A stretch of 64,000 nucleotides of DNA from UBA6107 sp034430175 (GCA_034430175.1 DAOUFI010000012.1:50428-114427); one strand, 5' to 3'; shown: positions 43,252-52,201, numbered from the stretch's first letter. Numbers and translations are program-made. Notes: a model not told the origin generated them from the sequence alone.

Positions 43252-44355
43252 ATGCCGGTAAAAAACCTCCTCGAAGATCGTTCTCCGGTCCGCCGTAAGC
43301 ACGCCACCACACACCTGTTGATCACGGTGCTGTGTTTCGCCTTCTCGGTCACGGCCACACGTGTGTTCCTCAACCTTACCGGATTCCCGCAAATCGGCGG
43401 TGGTAACCTTCACATTGCCCACGTGCTCTGGGGAGGACTATTTCTCTTTATAGCCAGCCTGCTGCCGCTCATCTGGGTCAACCCCTGGGCGCTCAATCTG
43501 AGCGCGCTGCTATCCGGTCTAGGCGTCGGACTGTTTATTGACGAAGTCGGCAAGTTCATCACCAGCACCAATAATTATTTCTATCCATCCGCCGCTCCGA
43601 TCATCTACGCTTTCTTTTTACTGACAGTGCTGGTGTTCGTTCAGGTAAAACGCAAGAAGGAGGTCAATTCACGCGAATTGATGTATGGAATCCTGGAGGA
43701 TTTCACTGAAGTACTCGATCATGATCTCTCGAAGGTGGAGTACGATCGCCTGATCAATGAATTGAACGTTGTCATCCGCGATAATGAAGAAGTTCAACTC
43801 GTCACCCTTGCCAGGAACCTGCAGGAATACCTGAAAAGCCGACAAAACGCGCTGGTAGAACACCACCCTGATCTGTTGGAACGGATCGCCGAGACATGGC
43901 GAAAATTCATAAATAAATGGCTGACGCGAAAACGTTTTCGAGTTGTACTGACCGTGGGTCTGCTCATCTGGGCCGGATGGGCGATCAGCTCGCAGACGGT
44001 GATGTTCCTGACAACGCATAACGGTGAAAAGCTCGAACAACTGGTTCAACAATTCATGGCAGCCGAGCTCATTCGTAACGCCAGCGGTATGAACGCTTTC
44101 GAGGCGCAAATATTGATGGAAGGCGCAATGGGTGTTGCCGCCCTGGTGGCGGTTGTGTTGTTTCTACTAAAAAAAGATCGACCTGCCACCTGGATCGGGA
44201 TTATCGACCTGGTATTCACCCTGGTAGTGGTCAACCTCATCACCTTCTATTTCGACCAGTTCTCCACAATCGCATTCGCCGCCTTCCAATTTCCTCTGCT
44301 GGTATTGTTGATCTATTACAAACGGAAATTTCTCGACAGAAAGTCCAACTCATGA
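43252..44355 (+). CDS. unknown multi-pass membrane protein
   Basis: 367 residues from the ATG at 43252, 5 bases after the kinase stop; the open frame continues far upstream inside the kinase gene. About four membrane helices occur in the first 130 residues, then a helical cytoplasmic region (about 140-225, ELMYGILEDFTEVLDHDLSK onward), then three to four more helices. The last helix is followed by a basic tail YYKRKFLDRK. I recognise no family. It overlaps the phosphatase gene by 4 bases (ATGA). Confidence 0.65.
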   Translation: MPVKNLLEDRSPVRRKHATTHLLITVLCFAFSVTATRVFLNLTGFPQIGGGNLHIAHVLWGGLFLFIASLLPLIWVNPWALNLSALLSGLGVGLFIDEVGKFITSTNNYFYPSAAPIIYAFFLLTVLVFVQVKRKKEVNSRELMYGILEDFTEVLDHDLSKVEYDRLINELNVVIRDNEEVQLVTLARNLQEYLKSRQNALVEHHPDLLERIAETWRKFINKWLTRKRFRVVLTVGLLIWAGWAISSQTVMFLTTHNGEKLEQLVQQFMAAELIRNASGMNAFEAQILMEGAMGVAALVAVVLFLLKKDRPATWIGIIDLVFTLVVVNLITFYFDQFSTIAFAAFQFPLLVLLIYYKRKFLDRKSNS

Positions 44356-44882
44356 CAGCCATCCCCTACATCGACTCTTACTGGGTAATTCCCGATAAAT
44401 TCCTGGCCGGTGCTTATCCCGGCGGCCCTGACGAGGAGACGACACGTAAGAAAGTACAGTCGCTCATAAATGCCGGCATCGATTGCGTGGTTGACCTCAC
44501 CCAGCCCGGCGACGCATTCACCACGTACGCAAAAACACTGACAACCGAAGCTGCTGACTTTGGCATCGAGGTCGAGCGAGTGAGCTTCCCCATCCCAGAT
44601 TACGATATCCCCACCATTGCGTTAATGAAAAAGGTGCTCGATTGCATCGACGATCACCTGGCTCTCGGCAAGCGTGTATACGTCCATTGCATTGGCGGTA
44701 TCGGACGCACCGGCACTGTGGTGGCCTGTCACCTGGTGAGGCACGGTTTATCCGGGCAGGAGGCGCTGGTGCAATTGCAGGTGCTTCGGCAGCAATCGGC
44801 AAGCTGGTATCGCCGCTCGCCGGAATCGGATCTGCAAATTGAGTTTGTTTTACATTGGGAAAACAATGAGAGTAGAGAGTAG
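44352..44882 (+). CDS. dual-specificity protein phosphatase
   Basis: 176 residues. The catalytic P-loop HCIGGIGRTGT has Cys113 and Arg119; a general-acid Asp is in SFPIPDYDIPT (about residue 83-85). The overall pattern matches small cyclin-dependent-kinase-inhibitor-3-like or DSP-type phosphatases. It overlaps the membrane-protein gene by 4 bases. The C-terminal codons GAG AGT AGA GAG and the stop come from the dispersed TCGAGAATCG repeat, so the repeat has set the end of the protein. Confidence 0.8.
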   Translation: MTAIPYIDSYWVIPDKFLAGAYPGGPDEETTRKKVQSLINAGIDCVVDLTQPGDAFTTYAKTLTTEAADFGIEVERVSFPIPDYDIPTIALMKKVLDCIDDHLALGKRVYVHCIGGIGRTGTVVACHLVRHGLSGQEALVQLQVLRQQSASWYRRSPESDLQIEFVLHWENNESRE

Positions 44883-45018
44883 AGAGTAGAGAATCGTAAA
44901 AGCAATTAATCAGGCCACTCTCGATTCTTCCATTGTCAGTTTTTGACGATTCTCGATTTATCCACTCTCGATTCTCGGTATTTTACGATTCTCGACTTAG
45001 CCAATCTCGATTCTCGGT
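44868..45018. repeat. dispersed TCGAGAATCG-type repeat, copy 3 (both orientations)
   Basis: About seven units of GAGAATCG or its complement CGATTCTC, forward at 44868-44897 and reverse at 44917-45018, between converging genes. It encodes the last residues of both neighbours. Confidence 0.75.
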
Positions 45019-46431
45019 TTTTTTTGCCTCATTCCAGAAAACGTCCATTTCATCGAGGGTCATTTCCTGCATCGGCTTGCCGGTCTCACGTGATTTCTTT
45101 TCGATGTAGGCAAAGCGTTTGCGGAATTTGAGATTGGTCTCACGCAGGGCGGACTCGGCGTCCACCTTGTACCAGCGCACCAGGTTGACCACAGCGAAGA
45201 GCAGGTCACCCAGCTCTTTGGCACGTTCCTCCGCGTTGGGAGCTTCCTGAACTTCGCGGTACTCTTCCATCACTTTATTCATCACCGGTTCGATCTCTTT
45301 CCAGTCGAAGCCAACACGGGCGGCGCGATCCTGAATCGATTGCGCCTGTGCCAACGCGGGGAAGCTAACCGGTATGCCGTCGAGTAACCCTTTTGTCTCT
45401 TCCGTGCCATTCTCGGCGCGTTCCTGCTGCTTGAGCTTTTCCCAATTCTGCACCACCCCAGTGGCATCGGTCACCTGCACATCACCGAACACGTGGGGAT
45501 GGCGATAAACGATCTTGCGATTGATGCCTTCGATCACATCTGCCATGCTGAATTCGCCATTCTCAACGGCAATCTGCGCGTGCAACAGGATCTGCAACAA
45601 CAAGTCTCCCAATTCCTCTTGCAATCCTGGCATATCGTGATCGTCAAGGGTGGCGAGGGTTTCGTAGGTTTCTTCGAGTAAATAAGTTCGCAACGACTCG
45701 TGAGTTTGCTTGCGGTCCCACGGGCAGCCTTCCGGAGAGCGCAGGTGCGCGATCACCTCCTCGAAGCTGGGCAACGAACAATCCGGTGAACGCGGCGGAA
45801 GCAGTAAAGCATCAACCGGCTTATTGACCTTTTCCAATTCAGAAATTGTGACTGCCTGCCAGCATTTCTCGCCGTTCTCACATTCGCTTAGCAGATTGGC
45901 GGGATGGTCTTTTGGGTAGACATCTCGCAACAACCTGGCGACCCCGGATAGTCCTGAATCTCCTCCGGGTTCATAAATCAGCACCGCGTGGCTGCCCGAG
46001 AAAGGCAAATGATACGCGGTTGCCAATTCCTGCCCGTCAAGAGTCATCAAGCCCGAGCCACCTCCCTTTAGTACCTGGGCCATGACGGCTTCATCAATGA
46101 AATCCTCCCCCTTTGCCCATCTGAGAGGCAGGTCCGGCTGACGGGCCATCAATCCCTTCACCACCACATCCGCGGAAAGCGGTTTAACCATGGTGGCATA
46201 GACCACAGCCTTGTCATCCGCTTGCGCATCCAGGATGGCCTCCACGGTCGATTCCAAACCAGGTTTCCCCTCGCCCTGCTTGACTGAATTCAGGGCATGG
46301 AGACCACAATCATCGAACCAACGAGTCACCAGATGACCGCGCGCGTAGATCTCATCCGCCGCCTGTAAGACCTCCATTGTCTCGGATAAGTTCGCGAGAT
46401 AGCCTATGATCCAGATGGGTTTCTTGTCCAT
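44983..46431 (-). CDS. mazG: MazG-family nucleotide pyrophosphohydrolase with degenerate N-terminal domain
   Basis: 482 residues. Residues about 220-470 hold two MazG modules: SPEGCPWDRKQTHESLR, LEETYETLATLDDHDMP and LQEELGDLLLQ, then AKELGDLLFAVVNLVRW, with EExxE and ExxD metal-binding patterns. The first about 215 residues align in order with the tetrapyrrole-methylase domain of YabN-type proteins (VARLLRDVYPKDHPANL) but lack its glycine-rich GxGPG SAM site, so this part is probably inactive. MazG cleaves NTPs to NMPs to clean the nucleotide pool. The last 11 codons come from the dispersed repeat. Confidence 0.85.
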   Translation of the reverse strand: MDKKPIWIIGYLANLSETMEVLQAADEIYARGHLVTRWFDDCGLHALNSVKQGEGKPGLESTVEAILDAQADDKAVVYATMVKPLSADVVVKGLMARQPDLPLRWAKGEDFIDEAVMAQVLKGGGSGLMTLDGQELATAYHLPFSGSHAVLIYEPGGDSGLSGVARLLRDVYPKDHPANLLSECENGEKCWQAVTISELEKVNKPVDALLLPPRSPDCSLPSFEEVIAHLRSPEGCPWDRKQTHESLRTYLLEETYETLATLDDHDMPGLQEELGDLLLQILLHAQIAVENGEFSMADVIEGINRKIVYRHPHVFGDVQVTDATGVVQNWEKLKQQERAENGTEETKGLLDGIPVSFPALAQAQSIQDRAARVGFDWKEIEPVMNKVMEEYREVQEAPNAEERAKELGDLLFAVVNLVRWYKVDAESALRETNLKFRKRFAYIEKKSRETGKPMQEMTLDEMDVFWNEAKKTENRDWLSRES

Positions 46432-46485
46432 AAGTCACCTTCTCTTTGAATTAAACAACAAGACACAATCACTTTTCAGTCTGAG

Positions 46486-46571
46486 CCGGGAAAATGTCAG
46501 CCATTTATTTGACTTGCATTTTCCCGGTCAGCCAGAGCGATTGCATCTCGCTGAAATCAGGATCACTCCTG
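46486..46571 (-). terminator. end of the ribosomal super-operon: hairpins
   Basis: Three hairpins follow rpsI. The largest pairs CCGGGAAAATG (46486-46496) with CATTTTCCCGG (46517-46527), 11 bp perfect. Smaller ones lie at about 46535-46552 (AGCGA/TCGCT) and 46557-46571 (TCAGGA/TCCTGA). Only weak U-tracts follow. Confidence 0.55.
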
Positions 46572-46577
46572 AAAATA

Positions 46578-46970
46578 CTAACGTTTGGTGTAGGTCGGTG
46601 CCTTGCGGGCGCGTTTGAGGCCTGGTTTTTTGCGTTCCTTGATGCGCGCGTCTCGAGTGAGAAAACCACCTTTGCGAAGTAAAGCAATGTTGTCAGCGTT
46701 CATTTTGACCAGGGCGCGTGCCAAACCCAGCTTTACCGAATCGGTTTGACCAGTGACACCACCACCAGTGACGGTGGCTGTGATATCGTATGTTTTCCGG
46801 TCCTGCCCTGTAGCAGTAAGAGCACCCAGGATGGCTTCCATATCACCAGTGCGAGGGAAATAGTCTTCCAGGGGGCGATCATTGACTGTGAAGACACCGC
46901 TGCCATTCATAAGGCGAACGCGGGCAGTGCTTTCTTTGCGGCGACCAATACCTTCGAAATACTGAACCAT
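46578..46970 (-). CDS. rpsI: 30S ribosomal protein uS9
   Basis: 130 residues. The family features are the N-terminal FEGIGRRKESTARVRL, the GLARALVKM helix region and the basic C-terminal tail ending KKPGLKRARKAPTYTKR, whose last Arg contacts P-site tRNA in the 30S head. It follows rplM, 16 bases away, the usual L13-S9 pair, and is the last gene of the super-operon. Length is normal. Confidence 0.97.
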   Translation of the reverse strand: MVQYFEGIGRRKESTARVRLMNGSGVFTVNDRPLEDYFPRTGDMEAILGALTATGQDRKTYDITATVTGGGVTGQTDSVKLGLARALVKMNADNIALLRKGGFLTRDARIKERKKPGLKRARKAPTYTKR

Positions 46971-46985
46971 AAATCACTTACTCCT

Positions 46986-47414
46986 TTACGCAACCGGTTT
47001 CGGGTTCTGTGAGGCGTGCGGATGCTCGCTGCCTGCATAGACCTTCAATCGTTTGATGATCGAACGCCCCATGCGGTTGTGAGGAATCATTCCCCACACG
47101 GCAGAGATGATCACACGTTCGGGGTGAACGCGCATTTGTTCGCGCATTCCAGTAGTTTTTAAACCGCCGGGAAACCCTGAATGGTGATAGTAATTTTTTG
47201 TGTCCAGACGCTCGTTTGTGATAGCCAATTCAGCAGCGTTGATCACAACCACCACATCGCCCATGTCCACACCGGGGGTGTAAGTGGGTTTGTGTTTTCC
47301 GAGCAGATACGAGGCAATCTGGGTAGCCAGGCGGCCAACACCCTGACCTTTTGCGTCTACCAAAAGCCACTCCGGTTCTTGGGTCCCTTTCAGGACATAA
47401 GTCTTTTCAACCAT
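46986..47414 (-). CDS. rplM: 50S ribosomal protein uL13
   Basis: 142 residues. TQEPEWLLVDAKGQGVGRLATQIA, LLGKHKPTYTPGVDMGD and the motif VWGMIPHNRMGRSIIKRLKVY are typical of L13, an early 23S assembly protein. It lies 22 bases after truA. L13 and S9 are normally encoded together, as here. No oddities. Confidence 0.97.
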   Translation of the reverse strand: MVEKTYVLKGTQEPEWLLVDAKGQGVGRLATQIASYLLGKHKPTYTPGVDMGDVVVVINAAELAITNERLDTKNYYHHSGFPGGLKTTGMREQMRVHPERVIISAVWGMIPHNRMGRSIIKRLKVYAGSEHPHASQNPKPVA

Positions 47415-47436
47415 ATCTTCTCCATAAACCTAATTT

Positions 47437-48222
47437 CTAGGCCATGTCATCAAAATTTTCACACTCTACAATCTTGACATGCTTACTTTCCGAATAAGTC
47501 ACTTCTGCCAGGTTTAAACCACGCGAAGGTGCCATACCGGGCTTGATGCGCTTTGCGTTATCGATCGCTTCTGAGAGATCCTCAAGAGAGATCTTTTGCT
47601 CAGCGAACATCGCCTGAACGTACACCAACCGTCTGACCATGTGATAGAGGAAAGCATTCGCCTTCACCTCGTAGGTCAGAGAATCCTCTTTCCGTGACCA
47701 TCTGCTCATAAACACTTCGCGGATGGTAGTGGCACCGGGTTTCATCGCTCTGCCAAAAGCAGAGAAATCATGCCTGCCAACGAACATCCTGGCTGCCTGG
47801 TTCAACAAGCTGATGTCTAGTTCAGGCCAAACGCGCCATGCGTAGCGGTCCTGCAAAGGGTTCCGAATCGGGGATTGATATATGCTGTAAACATAGCGCC
47901 GGCTGGAAGCATCATAACGGGGATGGAAGTCAGCTTCTGCCCTGCGCAGGGAATCGACGGCGACATCATTCGGTAACTTGGCGTTCAGCGCTTTGATGAG
48001 AAGCGCATCCGGATGATGCCAGTCCAGGTCGAATACCACTATCTGCCCCGAAGCGTGTACCCCGGTGTCGGTTCGTCCGGCAAAGAGGATTGAATCATCC
48101 TCCCAGCCGATTTCACGCAACGCACCTTCGAACACACTTTGAACGGTTCGTGTTTGTCCCTGCCGCTGGAAACCGAAGAATTCGGTTCCATCGTAAACAA
48201 GTCTCAATTGGTAATGTACCAT
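47437..48222 (-). CDS. truA: tRNA pseudouridine(38-40) synthase
   Basis: 261 residues. The catalytic Asp52 lies in GRTDTGVHASGQ; other family motifs are LVYDGTEFFGFQRQ near the start, FHPRYDASSRRY and HDFSAFGRA. It modifies uridines 38-40 in the anticodon arm of many tRNAs. Placement between rplQ and rplM is the common Gram-positive arrangement. Length is normal. Confidence 0.96.
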   Translation of the reverse strand: MVHYQLRLVYDGTEFFGFQRQGQTRTVQSVFEGALREIGWEDDSILFAGRTDTGVHASGQIVVFDLDWHHPDALLIKALNAKLPNDVAVDSLRRAEADFHPRYDASSRRYVYSIYQSPIRNPLQDRYAWRVWPELDISLLNQAARMFVGRHDFSAFGRAMKPGATTIREVFMSRWSRKEDSLTYEVKANAFLYHMVRRLVYVQAMFAEQKISLEDLSEAIDNAKRIKPGMAPSRGLNLAEVTYSESKHVKIVECENFDDMA

Positions 48223-48252
48223 CCCTCACCGTCCTTGATTAGGCGGTTGGGC

Positions 48253-48630
48253 TTACTCTTCTACAAGCTCGATCACAACCATTTCAGCATTGTCGCCCAG
48301 GCGGGGACCCAGTTTTGAAATGCGGGTGTATCCGCCGTTGCGATTTTCAAAGCGGGGAGCAATTTCATCAAAAAGTTTTTTAACAAGAGCGGCATCACCA
48401 AGGCGTGAAGCCACCAAGCGACGGGCATTCACTTTTTCGATATCAGTAGCCTTGCTGCTGCGCCTGGCAATTGTGATCAACTTTTCTGCTTCACCGCGGA
48501 TAAACAGGGCTTTTGTATGGGTGGTTTGGATCCGCTCATGATCAAAGAGCTGTTTTACCATCGTGCGGCGCAAGCCGAGACGAGTGTCTTTATTTCTTCC
48601 AAGTTTATAACCTGCAATCTGATGGCGCAT
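48253..48630 (-). CDS. rplQ: 50S ribosomal protein bL17
   Basis: 125 residues. RHQIAGYKLGRNKDTRLGLRR at the N-terminus and HERIQTTHTKALFIRGEAEKLIT identify L17, which lines the peptide exit region. It starts 8 bases after the rpoA stop, so the two are translated together. Normal length; C-terminus ends with an acidic EMVVIELVEE. Confidence 0.97.
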   Translation of the reverse strand: MRHQIAGYKLGRNKDTRLGLRRTMVKQLFDHERIQTTHTKALFIRGEAEKLITIARRSSKATDIEKVNARRLVASRLGDAALVKKLFDEIAPRFENRNGGYTRISKLGPRLGDNAEMVVIELVEE

Positions 48631-48637
48631 TTTTTAC

Positions 48638-49603
48638 TCACTCCACATCATTATCTTTTTGCATGAAGCCTTTTTCCGTCATCTTATCGCGTAATTCGTC
48701 AAGACTCTTTTCGCCAAAGTTGCGGATGGACATAACTGCTTCATCACCTTTTTCCAGCAATTCGAGCACGTGGCCGACAGTCTGGATGCCTGTTCGTTTC
48801 AGTGAGTTATAAACACGCACAGAAAGATCCAGGTTTTCGATCGGAGTTTCGGCGGCTTCACTGGTGAGATGACTTCCAGTAGCAACCTTCTCTACCCCAA
48901 CCAACAGCGTTTCTTCGCTGATTCCGGAGATAAAGCGCAGATGGTCAATAATTATCTTGGACGCAGTGCCGAGAGCTTTCTCGGGGCTGATCGTTCCATC
49001 CGTCCATATCTCGAGGATTAAGCGGTCGTAGTTCGTGCTCTGAATCACGCGGGCAGAACCAACATTGAAATTGACTCGCTTCACCGGGCTGTAAATCGCA
49101 TCCACGGGAAGATCGCCAATGGGCAACTTGCCGCTTCGATCCGATGAAGGAGAATAACCGCGGCCTTTCTCGACTGTGAAGTCAATATCCAGGCGGGTTT
49201 TGGCATCATCAACAGTAAACAGGTAGAGATCGGGGTTCATAATCTCCACCTCAGCCGGGACCTGAATATCGGCTGCTGTGACCACACCTTCACCGCGAAC
49301 ATCGAGGTGCAGGTGGGCAGTTTCGCCTTCATGAAGGACTAACCGGATCTGTTTGACCTGAAGCATTACCTGGATGACATCTTCACGCACACCGGGGATG
49401 TCCATGAATTCATGGGTTACATCCGAGATGCGCATCGATGTGATGGCCGCGCCGTCCAATGAGGACAGCAATACACGGCGGAGTGCATTGCCCAGTGTCA
49501 CGCCAAACCCTCTCTCGAGGGGGCTGATCACAAATTTACCGTAGTTACGCGCTTCAGCTTCACGCTCTACTTTTGGAGTCACCATATTATTTAAAGCACA
49601 CAC
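48638..49603 (-). CDS. rpoA: RNA polymerase alpha subunit
   Basis: 321 residues from a GTG at 49603 with AAGGGG five bases upstream; an ATG at 49585 is the alternative. The N-terminal domain has GFGVTLGNALRRVLLSSL, needed for dimerisation and contact with beta. The C-terminal domain (about 245-321) has LSVRVYNSLKRTGIQTVGHVL and SIRNFGEKSLDELR, the helix-hairpin-helix that binds UP elements and activators. Gene order rpsD-rpoA-rplQ is standard. Confidence 0.97.
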   Translation of the reverse strand: MCALNNMVTPKVEREAEARNYGKFVISPLERGFGVTLGNALRRVLLSSLDGAAITSMRISDVTHEFMDIPGVREDVIQVMLQVKQIRLVLHEGETAHLHLDVRGEGVVTAADIQVPAEVEIMNPDLYLFTVDDAKTRLDIDFTVEKGRGYSPSSDRSGKLPIGDLPVDAIYSPVKRVNFNVGSARVIQSTNYDRLILEIWTDGTISPEKALGTASKIIIDHLRFISGISEETLLVGVEKVATGSHLTSEAAETPIENLDLSVRVYNSLKRTGIQTVGHVLELLEKGDEAVMSIRNFGEKSLDELRDKMTEKGFMQKDNDVE

Positions 49604-49657
49604 AATTTGCCCCTTTCTGATACATTCTCTCGTATCATGGTTTCGGCATTTTGGACA

Positions 49658-50296
49658 TTAGCGTGAATAGTACTCAACGATCAGTTGCTCGTTAATATTA
49701 CCGTCGATTTCGGCGCGTTCAGGAAGACGCAGGACCTTACCGGTGAGATTCTTGAGGTCGCGGTCCAACCATGCAGCGCATGGGCGCTTCTCGGCAACAT
49801 CCGACAGTTCTTTGAAGTACGTGTCACCTTTGGATGTTTCACTGATACTGATCACGTCACCCTGTTTTACCAGCATGGACGGAATGTCTGCACGGCGGCC
49901 GTTGATACGGAAGTGGCCGTGATTGACCAACTGGCGAGCTTGAGCTCGATTTTCGGCCAATCCCATGCGGAAGATCACATTATCCAGACGAGATTCAAGG
50001 GTAACCAACAAATTTAAACCGGTCATACCACGGGTGCGAAGTGCTACACCGTAATAGTGGCGGAACTGGCGCTCCAGAATACCGTAAACGCGGCGAGCGC
50101 GTTGTTTGGCACGCAGTTGCTGACCATAGACCGATTCGCGGTCAGAACGGCCCTGATTGGTGCGACCGTGTTGACCTGGGACAAATCCGCGTTTCTCGAA
50201 AGAGCATTTCGGAGAGAAACAGCGGGACCCTTTCAAAAATAATTTTTCACCTTCGCGCCGGCATAGTCTGCATGCCGGACCAGTATACCTAGCCAT
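49658..50296 (-). CDS. rpsD: 30S ribosomal protein uS4 (zinc-type)
   Basis: 212 residues. The S4 RNA-binding domain (LESRLDNVIFRMGLAENRAQARQLVNHGHFRING) is clear. Near the start four cysteines (CRLC, then C26 and C31 in RCFSPKC) form a zinc site, the C+ version of S4. It nucleates 16S assembly. The alpha-operon S4-binding leader seen in some bacteria was not looked for beyond the gene; 18 bases separate it from rpsK. Confidence 0.97.
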   Translation of the reverse strand: MARYTGPACRLCRREGEKLFLKGSRCFSPKCSFEKRGFVPGQHGRTNQGRSDRESVYGQQLRAKQRARRVYGILERQFRHYYGVALRTRGMTGLNLLVTLESRLDNVIFRMGLAENRAQARQLVNHGHFRINGRRADIPSMLVKQGDVISISETSKGDTYFKELSDVAEKRPCAAWLDRDLKNLTGKVLRLPERAEIDGNINEQLIVEYYSR

Positions 50297-50314
50297 AATA
50301 ATCCTTCTCCTGTA

Positions 50315-50719
50315 TTAAACGCGGCGTTTCTTAGGAGGTCTGCAGCCGTTGTGCGGGACCGGGGTGATATCAGCGATCGAGTGAACTTTTAGTCCAGTCG
50401 ATTGAACTGCACGGATGGCAGATTCACGACCAGGGCCAGGACCTTTGACAACAATGTCAACTTCCTGGATTCCCATGTTTTGGGCTGCTTTGATGGCCTG
50501 TTCAGCCGCAAGGCGAGCCGCGAAGGGAGTGCTTTTGCGCGAGCCTTTGAAACCCGCGGAACCAGCGCTACCCCAGCAAAGCGTATTTCCCTGCTGGTCA
50601 GTCACGGTTACGATCGTATTGTTGAAAGACGCGAAAACGTGTACCTGAGCCGAGGAAACGGTGCGCTTTGTTTTTCGAGTGGCGCCTGCGCGACGCGTTG
50701 AGCGTACATTTTGAGCCAT
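50315..50719 (-). CDS. rpsK: 30S ribosomal protein uS11
   Basis: 134 residues. VHVFASFNNTIVTVTDQQGN, GFKGSRKSTPFAA and GPGPGRESAIRAVQ, then DITPVPHNGCRPPKKRRV at the end, identify S11 of the 30S platform. A gap of 111 bases (50720-50830) lies between it and rpsM, larger than most in the cluster; nothing recognisable is in it. Confidence 0.97.
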   Translation of the reverse strand: MAQNVRSTRRAGATRKTKRTVSSAQVHVFASFNNTIVTVTDQQGNTLCWGSAGSAGFKGSRKSTPFAARLAAEQAIKAAQNMGIQEVDIVVKGPGPGRESAIRAVQSTGLKVHSIADITPVPHNGCRPPKKRRV

Positions 50720-50830
50720 AATTCCTCATTACCTCTTGTCTAAATATTCAACATCACCTGTACGATAGGGTTGGCCAGGTCGCCGCGGGGGAGAAGGGCA
50801 CCCCACCCGACCATCCACACTCGTTCAGGA

Positions 50831-51220
50831 TTATTTCTTGGCAGCTCCGCGACGGCGACCGCGACCGGCAACAGTCTTCTTGGGACCCTTTGCAGTGCGC
50901 GCGTTCGTGCGTGTGCGTTGCCCATGAGCGGGCAGGTTGCGGCGGTGGCGCATGCCACGGTAGCAACCGATCTCGACAAGGCGTTTGATGTTCATCTGCA
51001 CTTCTCGGCGCAGATCGCCTTCGACTTTATAAGTCTTGCCAATATAATCACGGATCATGCCGACTTCAGTCTCGGTCAAGTCCTTGACACGTGTGTCCGG
51101 ATTAACGCGTGTGCTTTTAAGAATCTCGACTGCACGTGTGGGACCAATCCCATAGATGTAGGTCAGAGCAACTTCGACCCGCTTGTTACGCGGAAGATCA
51201 ACACCTTCAATTCTCGCCAT
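50831..51220 (-). CDS. rpsM: 30S ribosomal protein uS13
   Basis: 129 residues. ARIEGVDLPRNKRVEVALTYIYGIG, the helix-two-turn-helix VNPDTRVKDLTETEVGMIRD and CYRGMRHRRNLPAHGQRTRTNART mark S13, which contacts the P-site tRNA and 50S bridge. The C-terminus is a basic tail GRRRGAAKK. It begins 6 bases after rpmJ. Confidence 0.97.
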   Translation of the reverse strand: MARIEGVDLPRNKRVEVALTYIYGIGPTRAVEILKSTRVNPDTRVKDLTETEVGMIRDYIGKTYKVEGDLRREVQMNIKRLVEIGCYRGMRHRRNLPAHGQRTRTNARTAKGPKKTVAGRGRRRGAAKK

Positions 51221-51226
51221 AGTTCC

Positions 51227-51340
51227 TTATCCCTGTCGCTGTTTGTGCTTTGGGTTTTCGCAGATCACGTACAATCTGCCACTGCGCTTTACGATCTTGC
51301 ACTTGGCGCATCTTTTACGAATGGATGGGCTAACTTTCAT
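51227..51340 (-). CDS. rpmJ: 50S ribosomal protein bL36
   Basis: 37 residues, translated from 51340 to the TAA at 51227-51229: MKVSPSIRKRCAKCKIVKR at the start, ending NPKHKQRQG. The zinc ribbon is C-x2-C, then Cys and His (VICENPKH), the zinc-binding C+ form. Its place just before rpsM is the usual one. The usual infA gene between map and rpmJ is absent here. Confidence 0.95.
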   Translation of the reverse strand: MKVSPSIRKRCAKCKIVKRSGRLYVICENPKHKQRQG

Positions 51341-51396
51341 GTTACTGACTCCTTAAAAGTACTGTTGCTAATCCGAAATGCTGATTATACCTGCAC

Positions 51397-52197
51397 TTAC
51401 TGATTCCGTCTAGGAATAGATCCGTCTCCCTGCGTAGTCAGGATCAGGGGTCCATTCTCTGTTACAGCAACAGTATGTTCAAAATGAGCAGTGAGAGAAC
51501 CATCTTCCGAAGAAACCGTCCACTGGTCCGGGAGGACTTTCGTCCATTCCGTTCCCACCAGCAGCATCGGTTCCAGGGCAATGGTCATCCCTGCTTTTAG
51601 GACAATTCCTCTGCCGGGAGTTCCGTAGTTCGGCGCTTGCGGTCCTTCGTGCATTTGCCTTCCCACACCGTGCCCCGTATATTCGCGAGTCACATAAAAC
51701 CCACGGCTTTCCGCGTATTCCTGAATGGCGTAAGAAACATCGCCGAGGTGATTTCCGACTACCATCTTTTCAATACCCGCGTAAAGGGCACCTTCGGTAG
51801 CATCCATCAATCTTTGCGCCTCTTTTGAGACCTCTCCCACACCAGCAGTGAACGCAGAGTCGCCCACAAAACCTTCATACACTGTGCCGCAGTCCACCGA
51901 GACGATATCCCCTTCCTTCAGCTTGCGCTTTCCAGGAATACCATGCACCAGTTCATGGTTGATACTGACGTTGGTACTGGCTGGGTAAGGATACGGTCCA
52001 GGGTAATTCTTAAATGGACTGTAGCAACCATATTTTCGCAGCACTTCTTCGGCTGCGGCATTCAGATCACCGGTGGTGACGCCGGGCCGGATGATGGCTT
52101 TGGCGGCGGCCAATGCTTCCGCATTGATCCGGCCTGCCTCGCGCATCACCTCGATCTCGCGCGCGGATTTGATGGTGATCTGTCTATCCCAAGACAT
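51397..52197 (-). CDS. map: methionine aminopeptidase, type I
   Basis: 266 residues. All five metal ligands are present: Asp in SVDCGTVYEG, Asp in VGDSAFTAGVG, His in YTGHGVGRQMHEGP, Glu in IALEPMLLVG and Glu in HFEHTVAVT. It removes the initiator Met from nascent proteins. It lies 4 bases after adk, and map in the spc/alpha cluster is typical. Confidence 0.96.
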   Translation of the reverse strand: MSWDRQITIKSAREIEVMREAGRINAEALAAAKAIIRPGVTTGDLNAAAEEVLRKYGCYSPFKNYPGPYPYPASTNVSINHELVHGIPGKRKLKEGDIVSVDCGTVYEGFVGDSAFTAGVGEVSKEAQRLMDATEGALYAGIEKMVVGNHLGDVSYAIQEYAESRGFYVTREYTGHGVGRQMHEGPQAPNYGTPGRGIVLKAGMTIALEPMLLVGTEWTKVLPDQWTVSSEDGSLTAHFEHTVAVTENGPLILTTQGDGSIPRRNQ

Positions 52198-52201
52198 TTC
52201 G

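Noticed and set aside
44943..45131. 62-codon plus-strand frame in the repeat region
   Set aside because: The amino acid pattern is just the TCGAGAATCG repeat read in frame, overlapping the mazG end.
50740..50979. 79-codon minus-strand frame between rpsM and rpsK
   Set aside because: It overlaps rpsM in another frame and repeats its sequence out of register.
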